Shown: positions 36,611 to 46,165 of the stretch, piece after piece | Layout of the letters: every line of letters starts with the position of its first letter | Numbering within the stretch: position 1 is the first letter of the stretch | NCBI RefSeq assembly: GCF_004363805.1 | Contig: NZ_SNZP01000020.1 | Coordinates: 1 to 57,699, forward strand | Source of the DNA: Paludibacterium purpuratum | GTDB taxonomy: Bacteria > Pseudomonadota > Gammaproteobacteria > Burkholderiales > Chromobacteriaceae | Length of the DNA: 57,699 nucleotides | Reading direction: 5' to 3' | Position numbers and translations under genes: made by a program | The notes under the pieces: generated by a model | Seen by the model: the letters and a program-made list of their open reading frames with translations, nothing else | Told to the model about the DNA's origin: nothing | Database searches by the model: none

Positions 36611-39600
36611 ATGAATCGCATCCATCGTACCGTATGGAACGAGGCACGCCAGTCCTTTGTCGTTACTCACGAAAACGCCGCCACACGCGGTAAACCTTCG
36701 CACACGCACAAAGCCGCCCTCCAGGCGGTGACCGCCGCGCTGCTCGCGCTCGGGGCATCCGATGCCTTGGCCGTGTGTAGCCCCATCAGCAGCAACACGA
36801 CGATCAGTTCCGCCGTGACCGGCCCGTGCACCGTCAGCAACGGTGCCAGCGTCACCGTCTCGGGCAGCGGATCGATCACCGGCGGTACCGACGGCTTGGA
36901 CGGTTTGTCTTTCGGCGCGATCAACAACGCCGGTTCGATCAACGGCGCTTCCTACGGCATCACCAGCTCCGGCGGCTCGCTAAGCGGCGGTATTACCAAC
37001 AGCGGCACCATCGTCGGCACCGGGATCGATGGCATCTATCTGCAATTCCATTCGGCCGTGAGCGGGGATATCGTCAATAGCGGGCTGATTCAAGGCCAAC
37101 ACGATGGCATCAACCTTCGCACCTCGACGGTTGTCGGGAATATCCTCAATACCGGTACCATTACGTCGACGACCGTCGCGGCGGTCGATGTCGAGAATCA
37201 CAGCACGGTCACGGGAGGGGTCGCGAATACCGGGCATCTGTCGGGCGCGACGGGCATCAGGGTGCGTTCCTATTCGAGCATCGCAGGCGGCATTACCAAT
37301 TCCGGTTCGATTGCCGGCGTACAGGCGGGCATCTTCCTCAGAAGCCACGACACGGTATCGGGCGGCATCACGAACGCCGGCACCATCTCCAGCAGCAGCA
37401 GCTCCGGCGTCCTCCTGACGGCATCGACGGTGGTCGGCGGCATCCACAACCTGTCCGGCGGCAACATTACAGGGGTGAAATACAGCATCTACGCCTCCGT
37501 AGGTAGCAGTATTTCCGGCGGCATCGTCAACGACGGCACGCTCATGGGCGGCGGAACGTTCTCCGGCATCGAAGCCGACAGAAACAGCACCATCAGCGGC
37601 GGCATCGTCAACCATGGCACCGTCACCGGCGCAGCGGCGGGTATTGGCGTGGGCAATGTCCCCGGGACCGTGGGGGGAAGCACGGCCAGCAGCATTGCCG
37701 GGGGGATCGCCAACAGCGGTTTAATCTCGGGGACGACGGTCGGGATCGGCGTGGTCAACCACAGTGCCATTGCCGACGGCGTCACCAATAGCGGCTCCCT
37801 GACTGGCGGTGCGTATGGCATTGCCGTCATCAGCCATGGAACGATAGCCGGCGGCGTCACGAATACCGGTACAGTCAACGGCGGCCAGGCCGGGGTGACG
37901 GTTCAGGGAAATGCCACGATCAGTGGCGGCCTGACCAATGCCGGCACGATTCAGTCCGCCACCGCGGCGATTCAACTGCTGACGGGCGGGTCGATCAACG
38001 ACGGCATCTTCAATCAACGCCAAGGACAGATCATCGCCACCGGCGGCGGGTCCGGCCTGTCGATACAAGCGGGAACCATCAATGGCGGCATCCATAACAG
38101 CGGGCTGATTTCCTCCGCCGCGGGTGCGGGGCTGGATATCTATCAATCCACCATCACTGGCGGCATCAGCAACGATGGTACGATTCTGGGCGCCAACTAC
38201 TACGCGCTCGAGGTCGACACCACCACGCTCACCGGCGGCATCACCAACAGCGGGTTCATCCATACGACGTCCGGCGACGGCATACGCCTCAGCGGAACGG
38301 CCACCTTGACATCCGGCGGCATCACCAACCTGTCGGGCGGAACCATCAGCGGCACCAATGGCATTTATGTCGAAACCGGCAGTCACCTGTCCGACGGCAT
38401 CAGTAATGCCGGCCTGATCTCCGGTACGACCAGATCCCTGGATCTGAACAACACCGTCAGCGGCTTTGTCGTCGCCAACAGCGGCATGCTGCAGGGCGAC
38501 GCCAATATCGGCATCAACAGCCTGAATCTGAATGGGACGAGCGCCCGCGTGATCGGCAATGTCACCGGGGCCAGCGGTACGGTCAATGTCAACGGCACAT
38601 TCACCAGCGAAGGCACGTTCAACGTCAACACCTTCAACATCGCCAGCGGCGGCCTGTTCAACATCGCCAACGGCGTGACCGTCGGCGGCGGCCACTTCAA
38701 CAACAGCGGCGTGCTTAACGTCGGCACCACGTCCCAAACCATCACCGGCGCCTATAGCCAGGCCGCGGGCGGCGCCTATCGCATCGGCCTGGTCGATCCC
38801 ACGAGCAACTACGGCAAACTGCACGTCACCGGCAACGCGACACTGGCCAGCGGTACCACCATCGACGTGAACATCGCGGGATCCCCCGCGATCACCAGCG
38901 GCACCACGGTACAAGGGGTACTGGTGGCGGGAGGGACACTGACGGCGACGCCGGCCAACATTACCGTCACCGACAACAGCGCCCTTTATAACTTTACAGC
39001 GTCCACGACACGCAACGCCAAGGAGGTGGATCTGGTCGCCGCCGTGAATCCAACCGCCTTCTCGGGGGCGGTCGATAGCAACAACAATTCGGCGGGCGGC
39101 GGGGCGGCAGGGGCGCTGCAGACCATGCTGAACACCGGCATCCCCACGGGCATGCAACCTGTGTTCGATCGCCTGAGCACCATGACCTCGTCCCAGGTGT
39201 CCAATGCCGTCTCCCAGATGCTGCCGGCGCTGCAGGGCGCCATGCCGCAGGCAGGCATGAGCGCGCTGCATAGCATGAACAAGATCATCCAGTCCAGGAT
39301 CGAGTCGAACCACGGCCTATCCTCGGGCGACGCGGTGCCGGACAAATATCTGTGGGTGCGAGCCTTCGGCAACCACGGCGACCAGGATGACCGCAATGGT
39401 GTCCCCGGCTTCAAATCGAATACCGGGGGTCTGGTCATCGGGGCCGATGCGCCGGTGACCGACCGCCTACGGGCGGGCGGCGCGTTCACTTACGCGCGAA
39501 GTACCATCACCGGCAATTCCGGCACCGCGCAAAACCATGCCGATGTCGATACTTACGAATTGGCGGGATACGCCAGCTACAACCTCGATCAAGCGACCGA

Positions 39601-40168
39601 TATCAATGCCCAGCTGGACGTCGGTCAGAACAAGGCGACCAGTCGCCGGCAGATCGATTTTATGGGCACCACCGCCTCGGCCGACATTGACAGCCTGGCC
39701 TGGCACGGTAGCCTCGGCATCGGGCGGACGCTGACCCTCTCCCCGCAAACCACTGTCACCCCATCGATCCGCCTGGACTACACACAGATGGAGACGGATG
39801 GGTATAGCGAAAGCGGCGCCGGCCCGATGAATCTGCAGGTGCAGAGCAATACCTACCGCGAATTCCTGCTGACCGGCGACATGAAGGGAACCCACCAGCT
39901 GTCGACAGCGCTGAAACTGGTGGGCAACATCAGCGTCGGCTACGACTTCATCAACAAGCAGGCGCAGACCGCCTCGACCTTTACCGGCGGCGGGCCCGCC
40001 TTCGTCACCAATGGCTTGTCGGTCTCTCCATGGGTATACCGCGCCGGTTTCGGTTTGATCAAGGAAGACCGCAAGGGATGGGAATACTCCTTGCGCTACG
40101 ACGTCGAGGGCCGCACCTCCGGCTACCTCAACCAAACGGTCTCGGCCCGTGTCCGTTGGGCGTTCTGA
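36611..40168 (+). CDS. Type V autotransporter with ESPR and beta-helical repeat passenger
   Basis: A surface or secreted protein of 1185 residues. It starts with an extended signal peptide region (MNRIHRTVWNEARQSFVV, residues 1-18), then a hydrophobic core and predicted cleavage after SDALA near residue 55. The passenger (about 55-780) is built from roughly twenty degenerate repeats of 24-26 residues with the core GGI(T/V)N(S/T)G(T/S)I, rich in glycine, serine, threonine and asparagine, and likely to fold as a beta-helix. Residues about 780-905 lead to the beta-barrel (from about DKYLWVRAFGNHGDQ, residue 908) ending VSARVRWAF with terminal phenylalanine, as BAM substrates do. Only two cysteines lie in the passenger start. 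A GGGGGA ribosome site precedes the ATG. Repeats rich in Ser/Thr suit glycosylation; the next genes encode modifying enzymes. Confidence 0.92.
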   Translation: MNRIHRTVWNEARQSFVVTHENAATRGKPSHTHKAALQAVTAALLALGASDALAVCSPISSNTTISSAVTGPCTVSNGASVTVSGSGSITGGTDGLDGLSFGAINNAGSINGASYGITSSGGSLSGGITNSGTIVGTGIDGIYLQFHSAVSGDIVNSGLIQGQHDGINLRTSTVVGNILNTGTITSTTVAAVDVENHSTVTGGVANTGHLSGATGIRVRSYSSIAGGITNSGSIAGVQAGIFLRSHDTVSGGITNAGTISSSSSSGVLLTASTVVGGIHNLSGGNITGVKYSIYASVGSSISGGIVNDGTLMGGGTFSGIEADRNSTISGGIVNHGTVTGAAAGIGVGNVPGTVGGSTASSIAGGIANSGLISGTTVGIGVVNHSAIADGVTNSGSLTGGAYGIAVISHGTIAGGVTNTGTVNGGQAGVTVQGNATISGGLTNAGTIQSATAAIQLLTGGSINDGIFNQRQGQIIATGGGSGLSIQAGTINGGIHNSGLISSAAGAGLDIYQSTITGGISNDGTILGANYYALEVDTTTLTGGITNSGFIHTTSGDGIRLSGTATLTSGGITNLSGGTISGTNGIYVETGSHLSDGISNAGLISGTTRSLDLNNTVSGFVVANSGMLQGDANIGINSLNLNGTSARVIGNVTGASGTVNVNGTFTSEGTFNVNTFNIASGGLFNIANGVTVGGGHFNNSGVLNVGTTSQTITGAYSQAAGGAYRIGLVDPTSNYGKLHVTGNATLASGTTIDVNIAGSPAITSGTTVQGVLVAGGTLTATPANITVTDNSALYNFTASTTRNAKEVDLVAAVNPTAFSGAVDSNNNSAGGGAAGALQTMLNTGIPTGMQPVFDRLSTMTSSQVSNAVSQMLPALQGAMPQAGMSALHSMNKIIQSRIESNHGLSSGDAVPDKYLWVRAFGNHGDQDDRNGVPGFKSNTGGLVIGADAPVTDRLRAGGAFTYARSTITGNSGTAQNHADVDTYELAGYASYNLDQATDINAQLDVGQNKATSRRQIDFMGTTASADIDSLAWHGSLGIGRTLTLSPQTTVTPSIRLDYTQMETDGYSESGAGPMNLQVQSNTYREFLLTGDMKGTHQLSTALKLVGNISVGYDFINKQAQTASTFTGGGPAFVTNGLSVSPWVYRAGFGLIKEDRKGWEYSLRYDVEGRTSGYLNQTVSARVRWAF

Positions 40169-40253
40169 TCGGCGATACGCGGGAGTTTTTTGCAAGCCGG
40201 AAATCTGGCAGTCTTATAGGTATTATCGTCGCAAGCGACAGGATGCCACCTGA

Positions 40254-43200
40254 ATGTCCATGACACTTGCCACACGTCCTGAAAACGACATGGCCTTGGC
40301 CCAAGCCTATGAGCAGCGGGGAGACCTGGCACAGGCCGAGGCCATCTACCGCCGCCTGCTCCAGCAGTCGCCCAACCATCACTCGGCCTGGCATGCCCTG
40401 GGGCTACTCGCGTTCCAGGCCGCCAACCTGCCGCTGGCCGTGCGCTGCCTCGAGGCCGCCATTGCCATCGACGGCAAGGTGGCGATCTACCTGCGCAATA
40501 TCGGCGAGTTGTATCGCCGCCAGGGACAATTCGACCGTGCGATCCGTGCCGGGCGCCGGGCGGTACGGCTGGCCCCGGGCGACCTGGACGCCCATTACAA
40601 CCTTGGACTGGCCTACACCGATGCCGGCGATTATCCGCATGCCATCGTCTCGTACCGCAAAGCGCTAAAAATCGACCAACGGCACAACCTTTCCTGGAAC
40701 AACCTCGGCAGTACCCTGGAGAAAAAAGGCGACAAGACTGCTGCGCTGGCGGCCTACGAGCAGGCCATCGCCATCGACCCCGGCCACGCCGAAGCACAGA
40801 ACAACGCCGGCGCGCTCTGCTTCGAAGCGGGAAGGTTGGAAGAGGCCCGCGCGCATTTCATCGCCGCCATCGCCGCCCGGCCGGACTTCGTCGAGGCGCA
40901 TTACAACCTTTCTTCCTTGAAAAGCTATACGCCCGACGACCCGCATCTGGCCTTGCTGGAACAGCTCTATGCGCGGCGGAATCAACTCAGCGAGCATGCC
41001 CGCATCCGCTATGGCTTCGCCCTGGGCAAGGCGCTGGACGATATCGGGGAATACGACCGGGCCTTTGCGGCCTACGAGGAAGGCAATCGCATCCAGCACG
41101 CCGGGCTACCGATGGACGAGTCCCGGGCCGATCGGCTGATGCGGGCGATCATGACGGTATTCGACGCCGACTTTTTCGCCGAACGGCGTCACTGGCAAGG
41201 CGCCGTCGATGCCAGTCGCACCCCCATCTTCATCGTCGGCATGCCGCGCTCCGGCACCTCCCTGCTGGAGCAGATCCTGTCGAGCCACGCTTCGGTTCAC
41301 GGCGCCGGGGAGCTGACCGAACTGAGCGAGAGCGTGGGCGCCGCAACCGGCGCAGGTGGCGACCGTTCGTTTACCGAGGGGGTTCGGTTGCTGTCCGAAG
41401 CCGAAATGAAGCGCATCGGCGACGACTACCTTCGGCGGGTATGGGCGCTTTCGCCGGAAAGCGCTTACATCACCGACAAGATGCCGGCCAATTTCTTCTA
41501 CCTGGGACTCATCCACCTGGCGCTGCCGCAGGCAAAGATCATTCACGCCATGCGCGACCCCATGGACTCGTGCTTCTCGTGCTACTCCCGTCTCTTCAAC
41601 GAAACCATGGAGTTCGCCTACGATCAGGGGACACTGGGGCGCTATTACCTGCGCTACATCACCTTGATGAAGCATTGGCACCGGGTTTTGCCTCCGGGCA
41701 CCATTCTCGACCTCCCTTACGAAGACATGGTGGCGGATACCGAAGGACAGGCACGCCGCGTCCTGGCGTTCATCGGCTTGCCCTGGGACGAGAATTGCCT
41801 GAAGTTCCATGAGAACAAGCGCCTGGTCAAAACGGCCAGCGTGGCCCAGGTTCGCAAACCCATCTACCAGAGCTCGGTCGCGCGCTGGAAGCACTTCGCC
41901 CGTCACCTGCAACCCCTGCTCGATATCGTCCGCGACCACCGTCCCGCAGACGGAGCCGAAATCTCGGCCTGCGAAGTACCGCCCGCCACCGCGGAAGAAG
42001 TTCACGCCACCGGCATCGCCCTCTATCGCCAGAACCGTTTCGCCGAGGCACTCGCCTGCTACGACCGAGCGCTGGCGATCAAGCCGGATTTCGCGGCGGC
42101 CCTGAATAGCCGGGGTTTCCTGTTGCAGGATCTCGACCGGATGGATGAGGCGCTGACGGACTTCTCGCGCGCGGTGACGCTGGCGCCGGAAATGGCCATG
42201 GCCCGCCTCAATTTGGGCATGGCGCAGTTGAAGCTCGGCGATTTCACCTCGGGCTGGGACAACTACGAGGCGCGCTGGTCGGGCTCCGCCGAGGCGAATT
42301 CCGGCAAGTTGGCAGCCCACGTTTGCCCTTTGCCGCAATGGAACGGCGAAGCCGATACCGCTGGGCTGCGGCTCCTCGTGATCACCGAGCAGGGTTTTGG
42401 CGATACCCTCCAGATGGCGCGCTACCTGCCGCTAGCCGCCCGGCGTTTCGCCAAACTCGGTTTCGCCTGCTCGCTGCCGACCCAACGTTTGATGGAATGG
42501 AGCTTCGGCGAAGAGCTGATCACGCTGACACGGCTGCCGGCGACACCGGATGCCTGGCAGTCCTGGGATCTGCAGTGCCCGCTGATGTCGCTGCCGCGGG
42601 CATTCGGAACCCGGCTCGACAGCATCCCCGCGGACACACCCTATTTACGGATTCCGGAGAAGGCCTTGGCATACTGGCGGGAACGCCTGGAACAAGCCGC
42701 GCCCGGACGGTTCCGCGTCGGCATCGCCTGGGCCGGACGCCAGGGCCACCAGTGCGACCAGCGGCGCAGCCTGCGTTTGGAACAACTCGCGCCCCTCTTC
42801 GACAACAAGCGCGTCACCTGGGTCAGCCTGCAAAAGTGGGCGCCGCAAGCCATGCGCCCGGACATCCCGCAGGCCATCGACTGGCTGGACTGGACCGACG
42901 AGCTGACGGACTTCGCCGACACGGCCGCGCTGGTCGGAAACCTGGATCTGATCATTTCCATCGACTCGGCCATGGTACATCTGGCCGGGGCGCTGGGCCG
43001 ACCGATATGGATGCTCGACCGCTTCGACAACGAGTGGCGCTGGCTGCACCATCGCGCGCACAGCCCCTGGTATCCGAGCCTGCGCATCTTCCGGCAGAGC
43101 GAGTTCGGCGACTGGGCAACGCCATTGGCCGACGCGGCCGATGCACTGGCCCAGTTAGCATCATCCCGCCCCATCCGATCACGAAAATCGGGGAAGCGCG

Positions 43201-45332
43201 CTTCTTCGTCCAAGGCGAACCGGCAACGCGTGCCGTCCAGCGCTGCGCCACCCGCCAGCATGACGGCGGAGACCGCTCTACACGTGGCCGGACAACATCA
43301 GAGCGCCGGACGCCTGATGGAAGCGGAGCAAGTCTTGCGGCAAATACTGCAGATCCAGCCGCGTCATGCCCATGCCCTCCATCTGCTGGGCGTGGTCGCC
43401 TACCAGGCGGGAAACAGCGAACAAGGGATCGGCCTCATCGGACAGGCGATGGAGATCGAACCGAATGTCGCCCTATTCCACAGCAACCTGGCTGAAATGC
43501 GCCGTCAAGCCGGCCGGCTTGACGAGGCCATCCGCCATGGCGAACGGGCGGTCGCGCTCGACCCCTCGATGGCTTCGGCGGTCTCGAACCTGGGTATCGC
43601 CTATTACGACGCCGGCGACTATGCGCGGGCCGAACGCTGCCATCAAACAGCCTTGGCCCTAGCGCCAAGGCTCGTCCAGTCGCTCAACAACCTGGGCAGC
43701 ATCGCCCGGGCGCGCAAAGACAAACGCGCGGCCATCGACTGGTACCGCAAAGCGCTGGCGAGCGCTCCCGACTATCTGGAAGCGCTGTCCAATCTGGGGG
43801 CGGCGCTGGTGGAAAACGAGCAATACAATGACGCGGTCGCGCCGCTGGAACGAGCGTTGCAGTTACAGCCCGCCTATCCGGAAGCCCTGTGCAATCTAGG
43901 TCTGGCCCGATTCAAACAGGATCGGCCAGGGGACGCCGCGGCCCTCCTGCGACGTTCGCTGCAGCTTCGCCCGGATTACCCCGAGGCACTGATCGGGCTC
44001 GCCACGGTGCGCCATGAACAAGGTGAGCTGACCGCCGCCTTCGATTTGCTCCAAGAGGCCATTGCCGTCGCCCCCGACAAGCAGGATGCCTGGACGCTGT
44101 TGGGCACCGTCTGTGTCGAACGCGATGCGCCCGACGAGGCCGAGGCGGCATACCGCCGCGCGCTCGACATCGACCGGGAAGCCACAGGTGCCTTGACCGG
44201 CCTGGGGTATCTGTCTATGGCGCTAGGCCGAACCGAAGAGGCCGAGGCGATCTTGCGCGAGGCGCTTGCGCTCGACCCCGATCAACTCGATGCCCGGTTC
44301 CACCTGGTTCAGGCTAGAAAAGTGGCTTCCCGGGATGAAAATGTCGCCGCCTTGGAAGCCCGCTTGGCCGGCGAATCCGACACCAAGCACCTGATCTCCC
44401 TGCACTACGCGCTCGGCAAAGCCTACGACGATCTCGAGGAGTGGGATCGCGCCTTCCCCCACTTCCTGGCGGGCGCCCGTCTGAAACGCGCCCAACTCGA
44501 CTACGACGCAGGGCTGGCGGCAGCCCGCACCCAACGCATCATCGATGTGGTCGATCAGCGCTTCATCGAACGCCACGGGCACGCCGGCGATCCATCCGAC
44601 GTGCCGGTCTTCATTCTCGGCATGCCGCGCTCGGGCACGACGCTCACCGAGCAGATTCTCGCCAGCCACCCGGCCGTGCATGGGGCCGGCGAATTGCCTG
44701 ACCTGATGGATCTCTGCCAGCGCCAAGGCGCGGGCGGGGAATGGCGGACTTTCCCGGAAAATCTGATCGACCTCGATAGCCAAACGCTGAGTGCTTGGGG
44801 ACGCGACTATGTGGCCGGCGTGCGTCGGCGCGCACAGAAAGCAAAACGCATCACCGACAAGATGCCGATCAACTATCTGGCGCTTGGGCTGATTCCACTC
44901 ATGTTGCCCCGCGCCAAAATCATCCATGTGCGGCGCAACCCGATCGATACCTGCGTCTCCTGCTTCACGAGGCTGTTCAACCGATACCAGGACGCCACCT
45001 ACGATCTGACCGAACTGGGGCGCCACTATGTCGATTACGCTCGCCTCATGAACCATTGGCGAGCGGTCTTGCCATCGGATAGTTTCCTCGAAGTCCAATA
45101 CGAAGACATCGTGGCCGATATGGCAGGACAGGCACGACGGCTGGTCGAATTCATCGGCCTGCCATGGGACGATGCCTGCCTGGCATTTCACACGACGAAG
45201 CGCACCGTCCGTACGGCAAGCATCGCCCAGGTTCGCCAGCCGATCTATTCGAGCTCGATCGAACGCTGGCGCCATTACCAAAGCCACCTGGGTCCATTGC
45301 TCGACGCACTCGGCGAGTTGGCGCCGCGATGA
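40254..45332 (+). CDS. Giant TPR protein with two sulfotransferase domains and a GT-like core
   Basis: A cytoplasmic protein of 1692 residues. TPR units (about 15-235) lead to a Sulfotransfer_3-type domain (about 322-565) with the 5'-phosphosulfate loop PRSGTS at 331-336 and KIIHAMRDPMDSCFS. A second TPR block (about 582-685) joins a domain (about 693-965) resembling the heptosyltransferase/GT9-like part of TPR glycosyltransferases (LLVITEQGFGDTLQMARYLP, SIDSAMVHLAGALG, DNEWRW). A basic serine-rich linker (about 970-1000) leads to a third TPR block (about 1005-1435) and a second sulfotransferase (about 1450-1692) with PRSGTT at 1458-1463 and KIIHVRRNPIDTC. The sulfotransferase halves are clear paralogues. 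PAPS use is inferred; substrates are unknown. It lies 85 bases after the autotransporter with no terminator between, and overlaps the hydrolase start. Confidence 0.9.
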   Translation: MSMTLATRPENDMALAQAYEQRGDLAQAEAIYRRLLQQSPNHHSAWHALGLLAFQAANLPLAVRCLEAAIAIDGKVAIYLRNIGELYRRQGQFDRAIRAGRRAVRLAPGDLDAHYNLGLAYTDAGDYPHAIVSYRKALKIDQRHNLSWNNLGSTLEKKGDKTAALAAYEQAIAIDPGHAEAQNNAGALCFEAGRLEEARAHFIAAIAARPDFVEAHYNLSSLKSYTPDDPHLALLEQLYARRNQLSEHARIRYGFALGKALDDIGEYDRAFAAYEEGNRIQHAGLPMDESRADRLMRAIMTVFDADFFAERRHWQGAVDASRTPIFIVGMPRSGTSLLEQILSSHASVHGAGELTELSESVGAATGAGGDRSFTEGVRLLSEAEMKRIGDDYLRRVWALSPESAYITDKMPANFFYLGLIHLALPQAKIIHAMRDPMDSCFSCYSRLFNETMEFAYDQGTLGRYYLRYITLMKHWHRVLPPGTILDLPYEDMVADTEGQARRVLAFIGLPWDENCLKFHENKRLVKTASVAQVRKPIYQSSVARWKHFARHLQPLLDIVRDHRPADGAEISACEVPPATAEEVHATGIALYRQNRFAEALACYDRALAIKPDFAAALNSRGFLLQDLDRMDEALTDFSRAVTLAPEMAMARLNLGMAQLKLGDFTSGWDNYEARWSGSAEANSGKLAAHVCPLPQWNGEADTAGLRLLVITEQGFGDTLQMARYLPLAARRFAKLGFACSLPTQRLMEWSFGEELITLTRLPATPDAWQSWDLQCPLMSLPRAFGTRLDSIPADTPYLRIPEKALAYWRERLEQAAPGRFRVGIAWAGRQGHQCDQRRSLRLEQLAPLFDNKRVTWVSLQKWAPQAMRPDIPQAIDWLDWTDELTDFADTAALVGNLDLIISIDSAMVHLAGALGRPIWMLDRFDNEWRWLHHRAHSPWYPSLRIFRQSEFGDWATPLADAADALAQLASSRPIRSRKSGKRASSSKANRQRVPSSAAPPASMTAETALHVAGQHQSAGRLMEAEQVLRQILQIQPRHAHALHLLGVVAYQAGNSEQGIGLIGQAMEIEPNVALFHSNLAEMRRQAGRLDEAIRHGERAVALDPSMASAVSNLGIAYYDAGDYARAERCHQTALALAPRLVQSLNNLGSIARARKDKRAAIDWYRKALASAPDYLEALSNLGAALVENEQYNDAVAPLERALQLQPAYPEALCNLGLARFKQDRPGDAAALLRRSLQLRPDYPEALIGLATVRHEQGELTAAFDLLQEAIAVAPDKQDAWTLLGTVCVERDAPDEAEAAYRRALDIDREATGALTGLGYLSMALGRTEEAEAILREALALDPDQLDARFHLVQARKVASRDENVAALEARLAGESDTKHLISLHYALGKAYDDLEEWDRAFPHFLAGARLKRAQLDYDAGLAAARTQRIIDVVDQRFIERHGHAGDPSDVPVFILGMPRSGTTLTEQILASHPAVHGAGELPDLMDLCQRQGAGGEWRTFPENLIDLDSQTLSAWGRDYVAGVRRRAQKAKRITDKMPINYLALGLIPLMLPRAKIIHVRRNPIDTCVSCFTRLFNRYQDATYDLTELGRHYVDYARLMNHWRAVLPSDSFLEVQYEDIVADMAGQARRLVEFIGLPWDDACLAFHTTKRTVRTASIAQVRQPIYSSSIERWRHYQSHLGPLLDALGELAPR

Positions 45333-46165
45333 CACGGATTCCGTTGCTCCTGGCTGCAGCGGTCTTGGCCGCCTGTTCGACGATGCCGACGCCGACCGAG
45401 CGGCGGGCGGCGGCCGATCAACTGGCTCGGGCCAAGAACTGGGAAATCCGATACATCGATGCAGGCCGCTTCCGGCTCGCGGCCTGGCGCCCGGCGCCGA
45501 TGCCGAACAATGTTAGGCTCACCATTTACATCGAAGGCGATGGCTTCGCCTGGGCCAGCCCGTCCCAGCCCGCCATCGACCCCACGCCGCTCGATCCGAT
45601 CGCACTCAAGCTGGCGCTCGCCCAACCGAACGGCAATGTCGCCTACCTGGCCCGCCCGTGCCAGTTCATCGATGCCGAAGCGACACACTGCGCAGTGGCC
45701 TATTGGACTGACCGGCGATTCTCCGAGGAGGTCGTCGCAGCCACCGATCGAGCCATCGGCGTGCTGAAGCAGGAAGCCGGCGCCACCGACCTCACCTTGG
45801 TGGGCTATTCCGGCGGCGGAGCGATTGCGGCGCTGGTGGCGGCGCGGCGCAACGATGTCGATCGCCTGGTGACCGTGGCAGGCAACCTGGATCATTCGGC
45901 CTGGACGGCTCAGCATCGCGTCCAGCCTCTGGAGGGATCGCTCAATCCGGTCGACGAGGTCGCCGCATTGCAGCGCGTGAGGCAATGGCATTTTGTCGGC
46001 GCGCAGGATACGATCGTCCCACCGGATCTCGTCACCGCCTTTGTCGCTCGTTTTCCGCCCGGTCGCCGCCCGACCGTGATCATCGAACCGCTATTCGACC
46101 ATCGCTGCTGCTGGGCGGCACAGTGGAGCAGCCTTTGGCCGCGTTTGGATTTCGACCGCCCATGA
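45329..46165 (+). CDS. Lipoprotein alpha/beta hydrolase
   Basis: A 278-residue protein that begins MTRIPLLLAAAVLAACSTMP, a lipoprotein signal with lipobox LAAC. The nucleophile elbow is GYSGGG near residue 152, the acid is likely in GAQDTIVPP, and the histidine in FDHRCC, so a catalytic triad is present. It could be an esterase, deacylase or thioesterase at the membrane facing the periplasm. Start and stop overlap the sulfotransferase and APS kinase genes by 4 bases on each side (ATGA), tying it to that operon. In this context an action on a modified surface protein or glycan is plausible but unproved. Confidence 0.85.
   Translation: MTRIPLLLAAAVLAACSTMPTPTERRAAADQLARAKNWEIRYIDAGRFRLAAWRPAPMPNNVRLTIYIEGDGFAWASPSQPAIDPTPLDPIALKLALAQPNGNVAYLARPCQFIDAEATHCAVAYWTDRRFSEEVVAATDRAIGVLKQEAGATDLTLVGYSGGGAIAALVAARRNDVDRLVTVAGNLDHSAWTAQHRVQPLEGSLNPVDEVAALQRVRQWHFVGAQDTIVPPDLVTAFVARFPPGRRPTVIIEPLFDHRCCWAAQWSSLWPRLDFDRP

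Noticed and set aside
36900-38500. Regularly spaced short repeats that might look like a CRISPR array
   Set aside because: They are degenerate 24-26-codon coding repeats of a beta-helix, not identical direct repeats with unique spacers.
37721-39313. 530-codon minus-strand frame within the autotransporter
   Set aside because: Antisense to a repeat-rich passenger; an open frame there is an effect of the repeats.
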